Below, in pieces: positions 32,176-41,143 of a stretch of DNA of 64,000 nucleotides. The notes under the pieces were generated by a model. That model was not told the origin of the DNA and ran no database searches. It saw nothing but the letters and a program-made list of their open reading frames with translations. The DNA is from JAFGPS01 sp964628465 (GTDB lineage: Bacteria > Planctomycetota > Phycisphaerae > Sedimentisphaerales > Anaerobacaceae). The stretch spans positions 11,841 through 75,840 of the forward strand of contig CAZVOA010000016.1 in assembly GCA_964628465.1 (NCBI GenBank), written 5' to 3'. A program made the position numbers and the translations under genes. How positions within the stretch are numbered: position 1 is the first letter of the stretch; every line of letters starts with the position of its first letter.

Positions 32176-34899
32176 TTACCTTGCCTGAACAGTGCATTTT
32201 GCCAAAGTTAAACCTTCGGATTCAGCAGTAACAGTAATCGCACCTTTCTGGCCGCGTTTTGCTTTCACTATTACCAGGGCAAGGGCATTAAAAGCTTTAC
32301 GCTCGTGAGAAGGAAAAACTGTAAAATCAGTTGGATCACCATTGTCTGTCACGACTATTTCTCCCGGACCATTTACGGAAAACTTAATCAGGTTATCCGC
32401 TCTCGGTGCAGTTATGCCCTTACTATCCTGAACCGTAAGAGTGATAAATGACAAATCGCAGCCGTCGTTAGTAATAACCGCTCGGTCAGATTCGAGAGAC
32501 AATTTAGCCGCGTCTCCGGCGGTACACATAACGTCTGTCGCCCATTCTTTACCGTCTTTATACGCGATGACTTTCAATTCTCCCGGCTCATAAACTACGT
32601 CGTCCCAGCGGATGCGATAAGCGGGCTTACCTTCCATCGACGGAACCTGGCTATCGAAAATTTTCTTCTTACGTCCAAGCGATTTCCCGTTAAGGAACAA
32701 TTCCGCTTCGTCACCTGAAGTATAAACATGAACAGGAGTTACCTGTCCAACTCGATCAGGCCATGTCCAGTGCGGCAGGATATGTGCCATCGGATAGTCC
32801 GGGCGCCAATAAGCCTGATAAAGATAGAAACGGTCTTTTTTGAAACCTGCAAGGTCAATTATACCGAAATACGAACTTCTTGAAGAATCAAACGGTGTTG
32901 GCTCACCAATGTAATCAAAACCCGTCCATACAAACTCACCGCCCAGAAACGGGTATATATCCTGTGAAATAAATTCTCTGTCCGGAGAATACGACCATGG
33001 CGCTGAGTATAAATCATAAGAACTGACATATTTTTTGACAGGGTCTTGTCCAGTGTTAGCAGTCGCCGGAGTACCAAGACCAGAAACAACAGGGAAAGTA
33101 TATGTTCCTCTTGTACTTAAAGCGGAGGCTGTTTCAGTACCTAAAACCAACTTGTCCGGGAAAGCCTCGTGAAATACAGGATATTGCGGAGGAGCGCCGC
33201 GTACGGTAGTACCCTGATAGTTCAGACCAACAAGATCAATTGGTCCTACGAAAGGACTGTTTGCTCTGGCACTGTTCATGCCGCTTATTGTAGGGCGTGT
33301 CGGGTCTTCTTCGCGGCAAATGCCCACCAATTCTGATGCCACCGCTACAGCTCTTTCGTCACCGCTCTGCTCACCAACCTCGTTGCCAACGCTCCACATT
33401 ATTACGGACGGGTGATTTCTGTCACGGCGAAGTAATGCGCGTAAGTCCTGCTCATGCCATTGAGGAAAAATAAGATGATAATCATTTGTTGTTTTTTGAC
33501 GCTCCCATATATCAAAAGCTTCATCCATAATCAGGAAACCCATCTTGTCGGCAAGGTCGAGAAGTTCCGGAGCCGGCGGATTGTGACTTGTACGAATAGC
33601 GTTACATCCCATCTCCGCAAGAATCTCGAATTGGCGTTCCAAAGCACGATAATTAACCGCCGCACCAAGCGGACCCAAATCATGGTGATTGCATACTCCA
33701 TTGAGTTTTACATGCTCGCCATTCAGGAAAAATCCCTTGTCAGGATCAAACTTAAGCGTACGTATGCCAAATATTGTTTCATATGTATCAACTATTTTGC
33801 CGTCCTGCTCAATTGTAGTTACTGCTGCATAACGATTCGGTTTATGATGGACACCCGTTCCCCACAATTTCGGATTTTTAACTATTCCTTTTGTATCAAC
33901 CGCCGCCTTTTTACCTGATTCAATCTTCAATTCGACAGGAGCAATTGACACGACTGCCCCGCTCGTTATTTTATCTTGTGAGTTAATCTCATAAATCCGG
34001 GTTGATATAGTGACATTTGCATCATCTTTCGATTCGTTTGCAACCGTCACATTAAGAGATACATCTGCGGATTCTATCGAAACTTCCGGCGTAGTAATAT
34101 AAGTTCCCCACTGGCCGACATGGACAGGTGAGGTTTTTGTAAGCCATACATTTCGGTAAATACCAGCACCCGGATACCATCTTGATGAACTCGGCGGGTT
34201 GTCAAGACGAATGGCAAGAACATTGTCACCGCCGAACTTGATATACGGAGTCAAATCAACTCGCCATGAAGCATAACCAAAAGGCCAGCCGCCTGCGATT
34301 TGACCATTGCACCAGACAGTCGTGTAAGACATCGAGCCGTCTATATCAAGATATATCTGTTTACCTTCATCATCAGCCGAAACAATCAGATTTTTACGAT
34401 ACCATGATACACCATCAATTGGCAGTCGTCCCATTCCCCCGCCGCCGGTTGTAATGAAAGGCCCTTCAATTGCGTAATCGTGCGGCAGATTCACTTTGCT
34501 CCAGCCGGAATCATCAAAAGCCGGATTTACATAAGGAACATCACCGCCGTAATTGCCGGATGGTCTGGTATAACGTTTTTCCGGGTCGGCAATAAAATCA
34601 TTGCTTGTAGGTAATATGAACGCAGCGATTCCAGATGTCGGATCAACAGTTGGTGTTGTCGCAGGAGCAGCAGCACCTCTGCGCCCGCCGCGACCGCTGC
34701 TGCGATTCACAGGATAAGCAAGGCTATCCTTGCTCTCTACAGATGGATCACTCATTTTGAAACTCCAATCATTATTGATTGAAATTCGCTCACGTGGCGA
34801 TTGAGCAACAGGATTGTTACATCCGCTTTGAAGCAGAATTGCAGCTATGATTGACAATAGAAACATTTGTAATTTCAAAGTTCGTGTTGCTGTTTTCAT
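32176..34899 (-). CDS. Glycoside hydrolase family 2 lipoprotein (beta-galactosidase-like)
   Basis: 907 residues. Lipobox QSGC (Cys 27) predicts outer-membrane or periplasmic anchoring. A low-complexity Gly/Arg/Ala/Thr linker (66-88) is inserted into the start of the sugar-binding jelly roll (about 40-260). An Ig-like domain follows, then a TIM barrel with acid/base Glu507 (SVGNEVGEQSG) and probable nucleophile Glu589 (LGTETASAL). After it come a DUF4982-like domain (VHVYTSGDEAELFLNGKSLG) and a C-terminal bacterial Ig-like domain. AAGGAAGGAATTATAAA gives a strong start. It is likely a beta-galactosidase or related exo-enzyme acting on imported plant or algal glycans. Confidence 0.92.
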   Translation of the reverse strand: MKTATRTLKLQMFLLSIIAAILLQSGCNNPVAQSPRERISINNDWSFKMSDPSVESKDSLAYPVNRSSGRGGRRGAAAPATTPTVDPTSGIAAFILPTSNDFIADPEKRYTRPSGNYGGDVPYVNPAFDDSGWSKVNLPHDYAIEGPFITTGGGGMGRLPIDGVSWYRKNLIVSADDEGKQIYLDIDGSMSYTTVWCNGQIAGGWPFGYASWRVDLTPYIKFGGDNVLAIRLDNPPSSSRWYPGAGIYRNVWLTKTSPVHVGQWGTYITTPEVSIESADVSLNVTVANESKDDANVTISTRIYEINSQDKITSGAVVSIAPVELKIESGKKAAVDTKGIVKNPKLWGTGVHHKPNRYAAVTTIEQDGKIVDTYETIFGIRTLKFDPDKGFFLNGEHVKLNGVCNHHDLGPLGAAVNYRALERQFEILAEMGCNAIRTSHNPPAPELLDLADKMGFLIMDEAFDIWERQKTTNDYHLIFPQWHEQDLRALLRRDRNHPSVIMWSVGNEVGEQSGDERAVAVASELVGICREEDPTRPTISGMNSARANSPFVGPIDLVGLNYQGTTVRGAPPQYPVFHEAFPDKLVLGTETASALSTRGTYTFPVVSGLGTPATANTGQDPVKKYVSSYDLYSAPWSYSPDREFISQDIYPFLGGEFVWTGFDYIGEPTPFDSSRSSYFGIIDLAGFKKDRFYLYQAYWRPDYPMAHILPHWTWPDRVGQVTPVHVYTSGDEAELFLNGKSLGRKKKIFDSQVPSMEGKPAYRIRWDDVVYEPGELKVIAYKDGKEWATDVMCTAGDAAKLSLESDRAVITNDGCDLSFITLTVQDSKGITAPRADNLIKFSVNGPGEIVVTDNGDPTDFTVFPSHERKAFNALALVIVKAKRGQKGAITVTAESEGLTLAKCTVQAR

Positions 34900-35109
34900 T
34901 TTATAATTCCTTCCTTACTTTTTTCATAATACGTTCCTTTCGGCATGAATTATAAGTTTAATATTTCATTACTTATTTGCATACTAATATTTTGTAATAA
35001 TTCTATTTTTTCACGAACTATGTACAATTAGTTTCTTCGAATTTATTATTCTTCATTACGTGCATATTGCAACACTTTACGGATTCAAAATGAATTCCTG
35101 TGTTTCTTA

Positions 35110-35137
35110 TTGACATCAATCACAAAACAACTATAAT
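35110..35137 (+). promoter_or_regulatory. Consensus sigma-70 promoter of the yeeE-like pair
   Basis: TTGACA at 35110 and TATAAT at 35132, both perfect, spacer 16. Predicted start near 35144, giving a leader of about 138 bases that holds the palindrome at 35179. Confidence 0.75.
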
Positions 35138-35178
35138 TTTAGTCGAAGCTGGAAGTTACAGGCAATTGGTAGAAATTG

Positions 35179-35204
35179 ATATCAAAGAATGTAATCTTTG
35201 ATAT
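35179..35204. promoter_or_regulatory. Palindrome in the yeeE leader
   Basis: Perfect 10-bp arms ATATCAAAGA / TCTTTGATAT with a 6-base loop, inside the predicted untranslated leader. A run of A, not T, follows, so it is not an intrinsic terminator on the plus strand. It may be an operator or an RNA hairpin. Confidence 0.6.
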
Positions 35205-35281
35205 AAAAAAACAGGGACGCTATGAAGTATTTTAAAATTGAATATTCATAGAAAGAATTATTTTTTTACATAAGGTTCCCA

Positions 35282-35827
35282 ATGAAAAAACCAGATTCGC
35301 GAACATATCCTTTACCCTGGCGGGCGGCAGGAATTTTACTGGGGCTCGTCATGATTCTGGCGATTAGCATGGCTCAATCACTGGATGTTTCAAATCAGTT
35401 TGTTTTTACAAATATGAAAATTCTCAAGTCTTATGCACCGGAATATATCGAAAAACACCCTATTTCCGCTAATCAGGAATTTCAAAAAACAAATAACGGA
35501 TGGTTTCTCGCTATCGGGATTGTAATCGGCGCTTGTGTCGCTTCGGTTTACCTTGGAATTTGCAGAGTACGTACAAGTACTGATTTATGGCGGCAGAATC
35601 ATAAAACGCCAATTATAATACGATGGATAGTCTGTTTTTCAGGCGGTTTCCTTATGCTGCTCGGAGCGGCAATAGCTTATGGCGGCACAGGAGAGCATTT
35701 TATTACAGGTTTATCGAAATTGTCTTTGGCGGCAATTCCTTTTACTCTTGCAATGCTGATTTCAGGTATGTTTATCACATATCTTATTTATCCGTCAACC
35801 AACTCTGATAACAATGGAAAAAAATAA
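35282..35827 (+). CDS. YeeE/YedE-family membrane protein, N-terminal half
   Basis: 181 residues with about four spans. GGFLMLLGAAIAYGGTGEHFITGLSKLS (about residues 118-145) matches the YeeE/YedE (PF04143) repeat, whose usual form carries GGCTSGH. Here the Cys is absent (GGTGEH). In TsuA/YeeE such Cys carry thiosulfate, so the substrate may differ. It is half the usual length; the second half is encoded immediately after, its ATG directly following this stop codon. The two probably assemble into one transporter. Confidence 0.78.
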   Translation: MKKPDSRTYPLPWRAAGILLGLVMILAISMAQSLDVSNQFVFTNMKILKSYAPEYIEKHPISANQEFQKTNNGWFLAIGIVIGACVASVYLGICRVRTSTDLWRQNHKTPIIIRWIVCFSGGFLMLLGAAIAYGGTGEHFITGLSKLSLAAIPFTLAMLISGMFITYLIYPSTNSDNNGKK

Positions 35828-37003
35828 ATGGGTACACAGATTGTCAGCCTGATACTTGGAATTATACTTGGAGCCAGCCTGGTGCTTGCCGGTTTTACCG
35901 AGCCGGACCGAATAATAAAGGCTTTAAGAATAAGAGATATGAATATAATTCGCTCTGTCGCGGTTATATTTCTTATTGCGCTTATTGGGACACACCTTCT
36001 CAAAATACTCGGCACAGTTGAAATAGATAATAAACCAGCGGCCATAGTGTCTCTTATTATCGGCGGATTGCTTTTCGGCGCTGGAATGGGATTTACCGGA
36101 TATACTCCGGTGACAAGTTTGGCCGGAGCGGCCTGCGGAAGAATAGATGCTCTGTTTGTTATACCTGGAATGTTCTTTGGCGGGTACGTTTATATATTTC
36201 TTTATTCCCCTGCCATTCAACCTATCGAAACAATGTTTAACTACGGAAAAGAAACATTACCGGAAATCACACATATCCCTGATTTTGTATGGGTTATGCT
36301 TTTTTCCGTCGCAGGTTTGATTATTCTACTTTTGGCATCAGCAAAAAAAATGTTTGAAAAGTCACCAGAAACACAGTTTAAAAAATCAGAAACAAATAAG
36401 ATTGTTGTCGAGGAACAAATTTCGGAGCTTTTGACAAACAAAGAAAACTTGAATATTAAAATCGATTCTTTTGAAACAATCCAGATGCTGATATTCTGGA
36501 AGAATATATTCTTTTCAATAATCATAATATGTCTGTTACTAAAACAAATATTATTCTGGCTCGTGAACAAGAGTGATTATGAAATTACCAGCAACATAAT
36601 TCTCGGTATTACGACTGATCAGGTGACAACAGTATTAAACATTTCCAATACTATACTTGTTTTCTCATTGTTTTTATATGTACTATCGATTTTCTTCTGC
36701 CTTTCAATTTCATTAGGCTCAAATTTTGGCGGATTGAGAAATATTTCACAGTCATTTTTCTCCGCGATTGTAGTTCTTGTACTTGCATTTCCGTGGCAAC
36801 TGCTTTTTGGGCGGATATTATCAGGAGTGATTTATACACCATCTGAATTGATTGCAAGTACAAATCAGAAATTCTCCGCCGTTCAGCTCTATTTGCGTTT
36901 TGTCGCTTATTGGACATTTGTTATACTACTTTTAATACGCTCGCAGATATATAGCCGAAAATGGACAAAAACACTTTATGAACGAATAGAACAGATAATA
37001 TAA
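35828..37003 (+). CDS. YeeE/YedE-family second half fused to an extra membrane domain
   Basis: 391 residues. Residues 1-170 form the second YeeE/YedE repeat (GAGMGFTGYTPVTSLAGAAC, usual GYCPGT), again with the key Cys replaced (GYTP). A cytoplasmic linker (about 178-215, FEKSPETQFKKSE) leads to a second membrane region with about five spans (215-380) that I do not recognise. The ATG abuts the preceding stop codon. The extra domain is unusual for the family and suggests an added channel, sensor or partner module. There is no sulfur-relay protein (TusA/YeeD) next door. Confidence 0.75.
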   Translation: MGTQIVSLILGIILGASLVLAGFTEPDRIIKALRIRDMNIIRSVAVIFLIALIGTHLLKILGTVEIDNKPAAIVSLIIGGLLFGAGMGFTGYTPVTSLAGAACGRIDALFVIPGMFFGGYVYIFLYSPAIQPIETMFNYGKETLPEITHIPDFVWVMLFSVAGLIILLLASAKKMFEKSPETQFKKSETNKIVVEEQISELLTNKENLNIKIDSFETIQMLIFWKNIFFSIIIICLLLKQILFWLVNKSDYEITSNIILGITTDQVTTVLNISNTILVFSLFLYVLSIFFCLSISLGSNFGGLRNISQSFFSAIVVLVLAFPWQLLFGRILSGVIYTPSELIASTNQKFSAVQLYLRFVAYWTFVILLLIRSQIYSRKWTKTLYERIEQII

Positions 37004-37102
37004 TCGCATAAACCCAAGTTTAACTAAACGCCATAAACACTTATATATCAACTATTTATAATATATTTATTTCCGACTACATTATCAAATTACATCTTTA
37101 AT

Positions 37103-37132
37103 TTGACAAATCTATATCATTTAGTGTATAAT
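37103..37132 (+). promoter_or_regulatory. Consensus sigma-70 promoter of the zinc-ribbon gene
   Basis: Perfect TTGACA (37103) and TATAAT (37127), spacer 18. The start point near 37139 gives a leader of about 87 bases to the ATG at 37226. Confidence 0.75.
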
Positions 37133-37225
37133 AATATCGTAGTTTTGAAGTTACTGTTGCGAGGAATGCTTCGATTTTAATAACTTAATATTGAGTTATT
37201 ATTGTGTTTTTTACGGGGAGTGGTT

Positions 37226-37465
37226 ATGGGTTTTATGAAATGTCCATTCTGTGAGCAGGAGATTGATTCCGGGTCGAAGAAATGCTTTTTCTGCGATTCT
37301 GATTTGAGCCGTATTTTACAACACGATGATTCTAAAAAACTATCAGAACAGCATGAAACAGTTAAAAATGAACCTTCAATCAGCCTGAAAAAAATAACAC
37401 TACTCTTTCTGCTTGGTGCGGCATTTTTGGGTATGGCCTTTTTTCTGATCAGTCACTTGAATTAA
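37226..37465 (+). CDS. Small zinc-ribbon protein with C-terminal membrane anchor
   Basis: 79 residues: zinc ribbon with two pairs (CPFC near 5-8, CFFC near 19-22), a charged linker, and a C-terminal span (LLFLLGAAFLGMAFFLI). GGGGAG lies 5 bases before the chosen ATG; a longer frame from 37202 lacks such a site. The last 66 bases overlap, tail to tail, the coding end of the response regulator on the other strand. A strong consensus promoter precedes it. It may be a membrane-tethered adaptor; its function is unknown. Confidence 0.72.
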   Translation: MGFMKCPFCEQEIDSGSKKCFFCDSDLSRILQHDDSKKLSEQHETVKNEPSISLKKITLLFLLGAAFLGMAFFLISHLN

Positions 37466-38047
37466 TCCAAGCAAAGCAGCTTTCTTAACAAGATCGACCA
37501 TATTTTCAACATCAAATTTTCGCATTATACTATACCGGTGTACCTCAATAGTCCTTATCGAACGATGAAGCAGTTCCGCTATTTCACGATTATTCTGGCC
37601 ATCAATTATATATTGAAATATTTGAGCTTCACTTTTAGTAAGCGGCTTGTATGGATATTTCTGGAAAGAAGAATTATCCTGCAAAATCGATTGCACCTTC
37701 CGTAATAAAGAATCTTTTTCAAGAGGTTTTTCGATAAAATCCACCGCACCGGATTTGACCGTTTTAACAGCCAGAGGTATATCTCCAAAAGCAGTAATTA
37801 CAAGAACCGGCAACCATGGAATAATTCCTTTGGATTTCCTCATTAACTCAAGACCATCCATGCCAGGCATTTTCAGGTCTGTAATAAGTAAGTCGCATCC
37901 CTGTGATTCAATCTTTTCGAGACATTCGGGACCATTTGCAAAGCAGGTAACATCAGCTCCAAGCTGCTCAAGAGTGTCACCTATTACTTCGCGAATCTTT
38001 GGTTCATCATCAACAAAGAAAATCTGTTTTTTAGTATCTTTAGTCAT
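37400..38047 (-). CDS. FixJ/NarL-type response regulator
   Basis: 215 residues. The receiver domain has the phosphoacceptor Asp in LLITDLKMPGMDGLEL and Lys in DFIEKPLEKDSLL. A LuxR-type helix-turn-helix follows (LTKSEAQIFQYIIDGQNNRE, then RSIRTIEVHRYSIMRKF). It is the cognate partner of the six-PAS kinase, whose gene ends 12 bases upstream. The C-terminus overlaps the zinc-ribbon gene by 66 bases. The target genes are unknown; no inverted repeat in the window clearly fits. Confidence 0.93.
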   Translation of the reverse strand: MTKDTKKQIFFVDDEPKIREVIGDTLEQLGADVTCFANGPECLEKIESQGCDLLITDLKMPGMDGLELMRKSKGIIPWLPVLVITAFGDIPLAVKTVKSGAVDFIEKPLEKDSLLRKVQSILQDNSSFQKYPYKPLTKSEAQIFQYIIDGQNNREIAELLHRSIRTIEVHRYSIMRKFDVENMVDLVKKAALLGLIQVTDQKKGHTQKCRTKQKE

Positions 38048-38059
38048 ATAAAAACCAAC

Positions 38060-41044
38060 TTATTTCATATCCTGATTTAAAGGAATAGTTACAAAAAACG
38101 TTGCACCTTTACCAAATTCACTTTCAACACGAATTTTACCTCCTAATCGTGATATAATATCGCTCACAATACAAAGACCAAGCCCAGTTCCCTGGTTTGC
38201 CGGCTTTGTTGTGAAAAAAGGCGTAAAAATTCGTTCAATATTCTCCGGGGCAATGCCGCCGCAATTATCCTCAAATCTTATTTCAACATAATCATCAAAT
38301 TCAGTTCCGCTGATAATAATATTCCTGTCTTTTTTATCACCAGCCGCTTGAACGGCATTATCAATCAACGCAAAAAACATTTGCTCAAAATCCTTTTCAT
38401 TGGCATAAATACTGGGCAATTCATCCATATCCTTTATTACCATTTCTATTTTAGGATGCAGAGAACTTCCCCGAAAAAGATTTACAATCCTGCTTGCGAT
38501 TGTTTTCAGATTAATATCCTTTATTGTTTTTTCTGCGGATTTCCTCGCAAAATTACGCAGCCTGTTTACTACTGATGTAATATTTGATATTTCGGTAAGG
38601 CTTTCTCTGAGTTTATCAATAACCATTTCAGGAGAAGTCGTATTCTGCAGTTTAGTCATCGCGTTTTCAATTAGAAGACGAATAACAGTCAAAGGCTGTG
38701 CAAGCTCATGGGCGGCGGTAGCGCTTAATGTGCCAAGCGATGCCAGACGCTCGGCATGAGATACCTCTTCACGGTATATTTCCAATTCTTCCTGAGCGTT
38801 TTTAATTTTAGAGATATCACGCCCTATTATAAGAGCCGCATAAATTTGATTTTCGTTGTCTCTTAAAGGCTCAATTGTTGTTTCATACCATAACAACTTG
38901 CCCTGAACAGCGGTTTGAGTTACGAAGGTTTCGCCCTTGCCTGTATCTATAACTTTCCTGATACTTCCAACTTGTCTATCCGCGATTTCTTTTGGAAACG
39001 CATCCCACATTGTTTTACCAATATAATCTTCAGGCTTACCTCCTATCCGCTTTGCGGCGGTTGTATTCATAAATAAAAATTCACCATTTCTATTAATGAC
39101 CGCAATGGTTTCACCAGCACTTTCCACAAGCGCCCTATACCTTCCTTCACTTTCTATCAGTGCTTTTTCAGCTGTTTTGCGATCAGTTATTTCATGTGAA
39201 ATTATCATAACAGAATTTACAGGAACATTCGGCAATCTTAAAGGCTCGATAGATGTATCATGAACAGTAAGAATACCCTGAATTTTCGGGCTTAATTCAA
39301 CATTTCTACCCTGATTTGTTTCAATCACTTCAAGAATAATTTTAATGAAAGAACCAGCAAATTCTTTATGGAATATATCCCGGAGATTCTTTCCAATAAT
39401 ATCTTGAGGTTCTCCGCCAAAACGCCCAGCCGACTTTTTGTTTATAAAAAGAATTTTTCCATCCTGGTCTATTGTTCCAATGTCAACATTGGCATTTTCT
39501 ATAAGCGTTCTGTATTTCAGTTCACTTTCTATTAAAGCATTTTCAATTCTTTTACGCTCGGTAATATCCCTGCATACTCCAATAAAACCTATCGGCTTTC
39601 CCTGATCATTTTTTAGCAAAGAAGAAGACATCTGTATAGGAAACACAGTCCCATCTTTCCTTTTATGAGATGTTTCACCTGCCCAACCATCATTATATTT
39701 CATATGCTTAACAGCATTTATGAATGTCTCTCTATGTTTATCAGTTTGCAAATCAGAAATAAGTAATCCAACTGCTTCTTCAGGAGTGAAACCGTGCATT
39801 TGAGCCCATGCCTTATTTGCATACTCGACTCGCCCTTCAAAATTTGTAATCACAATACCTTCTGAGGATTGTTCAACTGCTTTGTTCAACTTTAATAATC
39901 TTTCCTCTGCCTCTCTATGTTCTGTAATATCAATATTTGTCCCAATCATTCGCAAAGGTTTTCCTTCTTCGTCATATTCTACAACTTTACCTCTGCCTAA
40001 AATCCAGATGTAATCACCCGTTTTTTTTCTCAGTCGATACTCAATTCTAAAAGAGTCTTTCTTTCCAATAAAGTTATCGTTAATATGTTTCATCACTCTA
40101 TTTTTATCATCAGGGTGAACTCGCTTTTCCCATTCATCCTGTGAATTTGAAAGCTCCTGCGGCTCATAACCGAGCATTGTGGCATGACGAGAATTGCGAT
40201 ATACTTCATTTGTAGTTATGTTCCAGTCCCAAAACGCATCATTAGTTACTTCCATTACAAGATTAAATGTCTCTTTATTTTTTTTCAAATCACCCAGTAT
40301 TTTCTTGTAATTGGTAATATCTCTGAAATACCAAATCCTGCCAATATAATGACCATCTTTACTAATTAAAGGTGAAGAATATCTATCAAAAACCGTTCCA
40401 TCTTTGAACTCTATTTCATCTCTGCTTTTTTGATCTTTATGGGAATACAGTTCAATTACCCGGTTCTTAAATCCTTCCGGATCCTTCAATTGACTTGAGC
40501 CGCAATTCAGTACATCATTATCATTTTGGGCGACCATCAGAGATTTTGGTATATGCCACATATCAGCAAAACGCTGATTATAGAGAACGATATTCGACTG
40601 TTCATCAACCACGAGAATACCATCAATGGTTGTTTCCAATTGTGTTTCAAGAAGAGTTGTTTTAAAAGATAGTTCATCTAAAATATTCCTTCTATCTGTT
40701 ACATCCCTGATAATCGCAATTAAGTGTTTTTTATTATTAAAAAATGTCTCAACGGCATTAATATCAGCGTAAAAAACACTATTATTCTTTCTCTGAAAAG
40801 GTAAATCCCTGATTACAGGAAGTTTTCCCTCTGCCTGTTCATTAAACTGAGTGATTGCGTATAATAAATCTTCTTCGCGGTGCAGATTTTTAAAGGAGAG
40901 CTTTTTCGATTCTTCCTCACTATAGCCTGTCATTTCACAGAAAACTTTATTAGCCAATACAATACTTTTTTGTTCTACATCGACAACAAGTATTCCATCA
41001 ACCGCATTATTAAAAATTGATTTAAAAGCTTTCTCTGACAACAT
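38060..41044 (-). CDS. Soluble six-PAS sensor histidine kinase
   Basis: 994 residues and no membrane span, so it senses an intracellular cue. I count six PAS/PAC units over residues 1-755 (for example SIFNNAVDGILVVDVEQKS, LETTIDGILVVDEQSN, VTNDAFWDWNITTNE, SSEGIVITNFEGR). Next come a HisKA region with H-box SATAAHELAQPLTV and an HATPase with N-box DNAVQAAG, G1 DNCGGI and G2 GTGLGLCIV. The third unit (VHPDDKNRVMKH) is a PAS_3 type. The regulator gene follows after 12 bases. No heme or flavin signature can be assigned by eye. Confidence 0.94.
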   Translation of the reverse strand: MLSEKAFKSIFNNAVDGILVVDVEQKSIVLANKVFCEMTGYSEEESKKLSFKNLHREEDLLYAITQFNEQAEGKLPVIRDLPFQRKNNSVFYADINAVETFFNNKKHLIAIIRDVTDRRNILDELSFKTTLLETQLETTIDGILVVDEQSNIVLYNQRFADMWHIPKSLMVAQNDNDVLNCGSSQLKDPEGFKNRVIELYSHKDQKSRDEIEFKDGTVFDRYSSPLISKDGHYIGRIWYFRDITNYKKILGDLKKNKETFNLVMEVTNDAFWDWNITTNEVYRNSRHATMLGYEPQELSNSQDEWEKRVHPDDKNRVMKHINDNFIGKKDSFRIEYRLRKKTGDYIWILGRGKVVEYDEEGKPLRMIGTNIDITEHREAEERLLKLNKAVEQSSEGIVITNFEGRVEYANKAWAQMHGFTPEEAVGLLISDLQTDKHRETFINAVKHMKYNDGWAGETSHKRKDGTVFPIQMSSSLLKNDQGKPIGFIGVCRDITERKRIENALIESELKYRTLIENANVDIGTIDQDGKILFINKKSAGRFGGEPQDIIGKNLRDIFHKEFAGSFIKIILEVIETNQGRNVELSPKIQGILTVHDTSIEPLRLPNVPVNSVMIISHEITDRKTAEKALIESEGRYRALVESAGETIAVINRNGEFLFMNTTAAKRIGGKPEDYIGKTMWDAFPKEIADRQVGSIRKVIDTGKGETFVTQTAVQGKLLWYETTIEPLRDNENQIYAALIIGRDISKIKNAQEELEIYREEVSHAERLASLGTLSATAAHELAQPLTVIRLLIENAMTKLQNTTSPEMVIDKLRESLTEISNITSVVNRLRNFARKSAEKTIKDINLKTIASRIVNLFRGSSLHPKIEMVIKDMDELPSIYANEKDFEQMFFALIDNAVQAAGDKKDRNIIISGTEFDDYVEIRFEDNCGGIAPENIERIFTPFFTTKPANQGTGLGLCIVSDIISRLGGKIRVESEFGKGATFFVTIPLNQDMK

Positions 41045-41143
41045 AGTTTTAGTAACAACAGAATTACAATATGCTCAATTAGATATTAAAAATTCAAAAT
41101 AACCGATAAAAACAGTTTAGTCAAGCTTGTTATCCATTAAATA

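Larger units (their letters stand above)
34900..35281. other. Divergent intergenic region
   Basis: 382 AT-rich bases between the GH2 gene (minus) and the split YeeE genes (plus). Contains the GH2 ribosome-binding site (about 34905-34912), a consensus promoter toward YeeE (35110-35137) and a palindrome (35179-35204). No open frame with a ribosome-binding site was seen. Confidence 0.7.

Noticed and set aside
33454..33918. A 154-codon plus-strand frame
   Set aside because: Antisense shadow of the GH2 gene; low-complexity translation and no ribosome-binding site.
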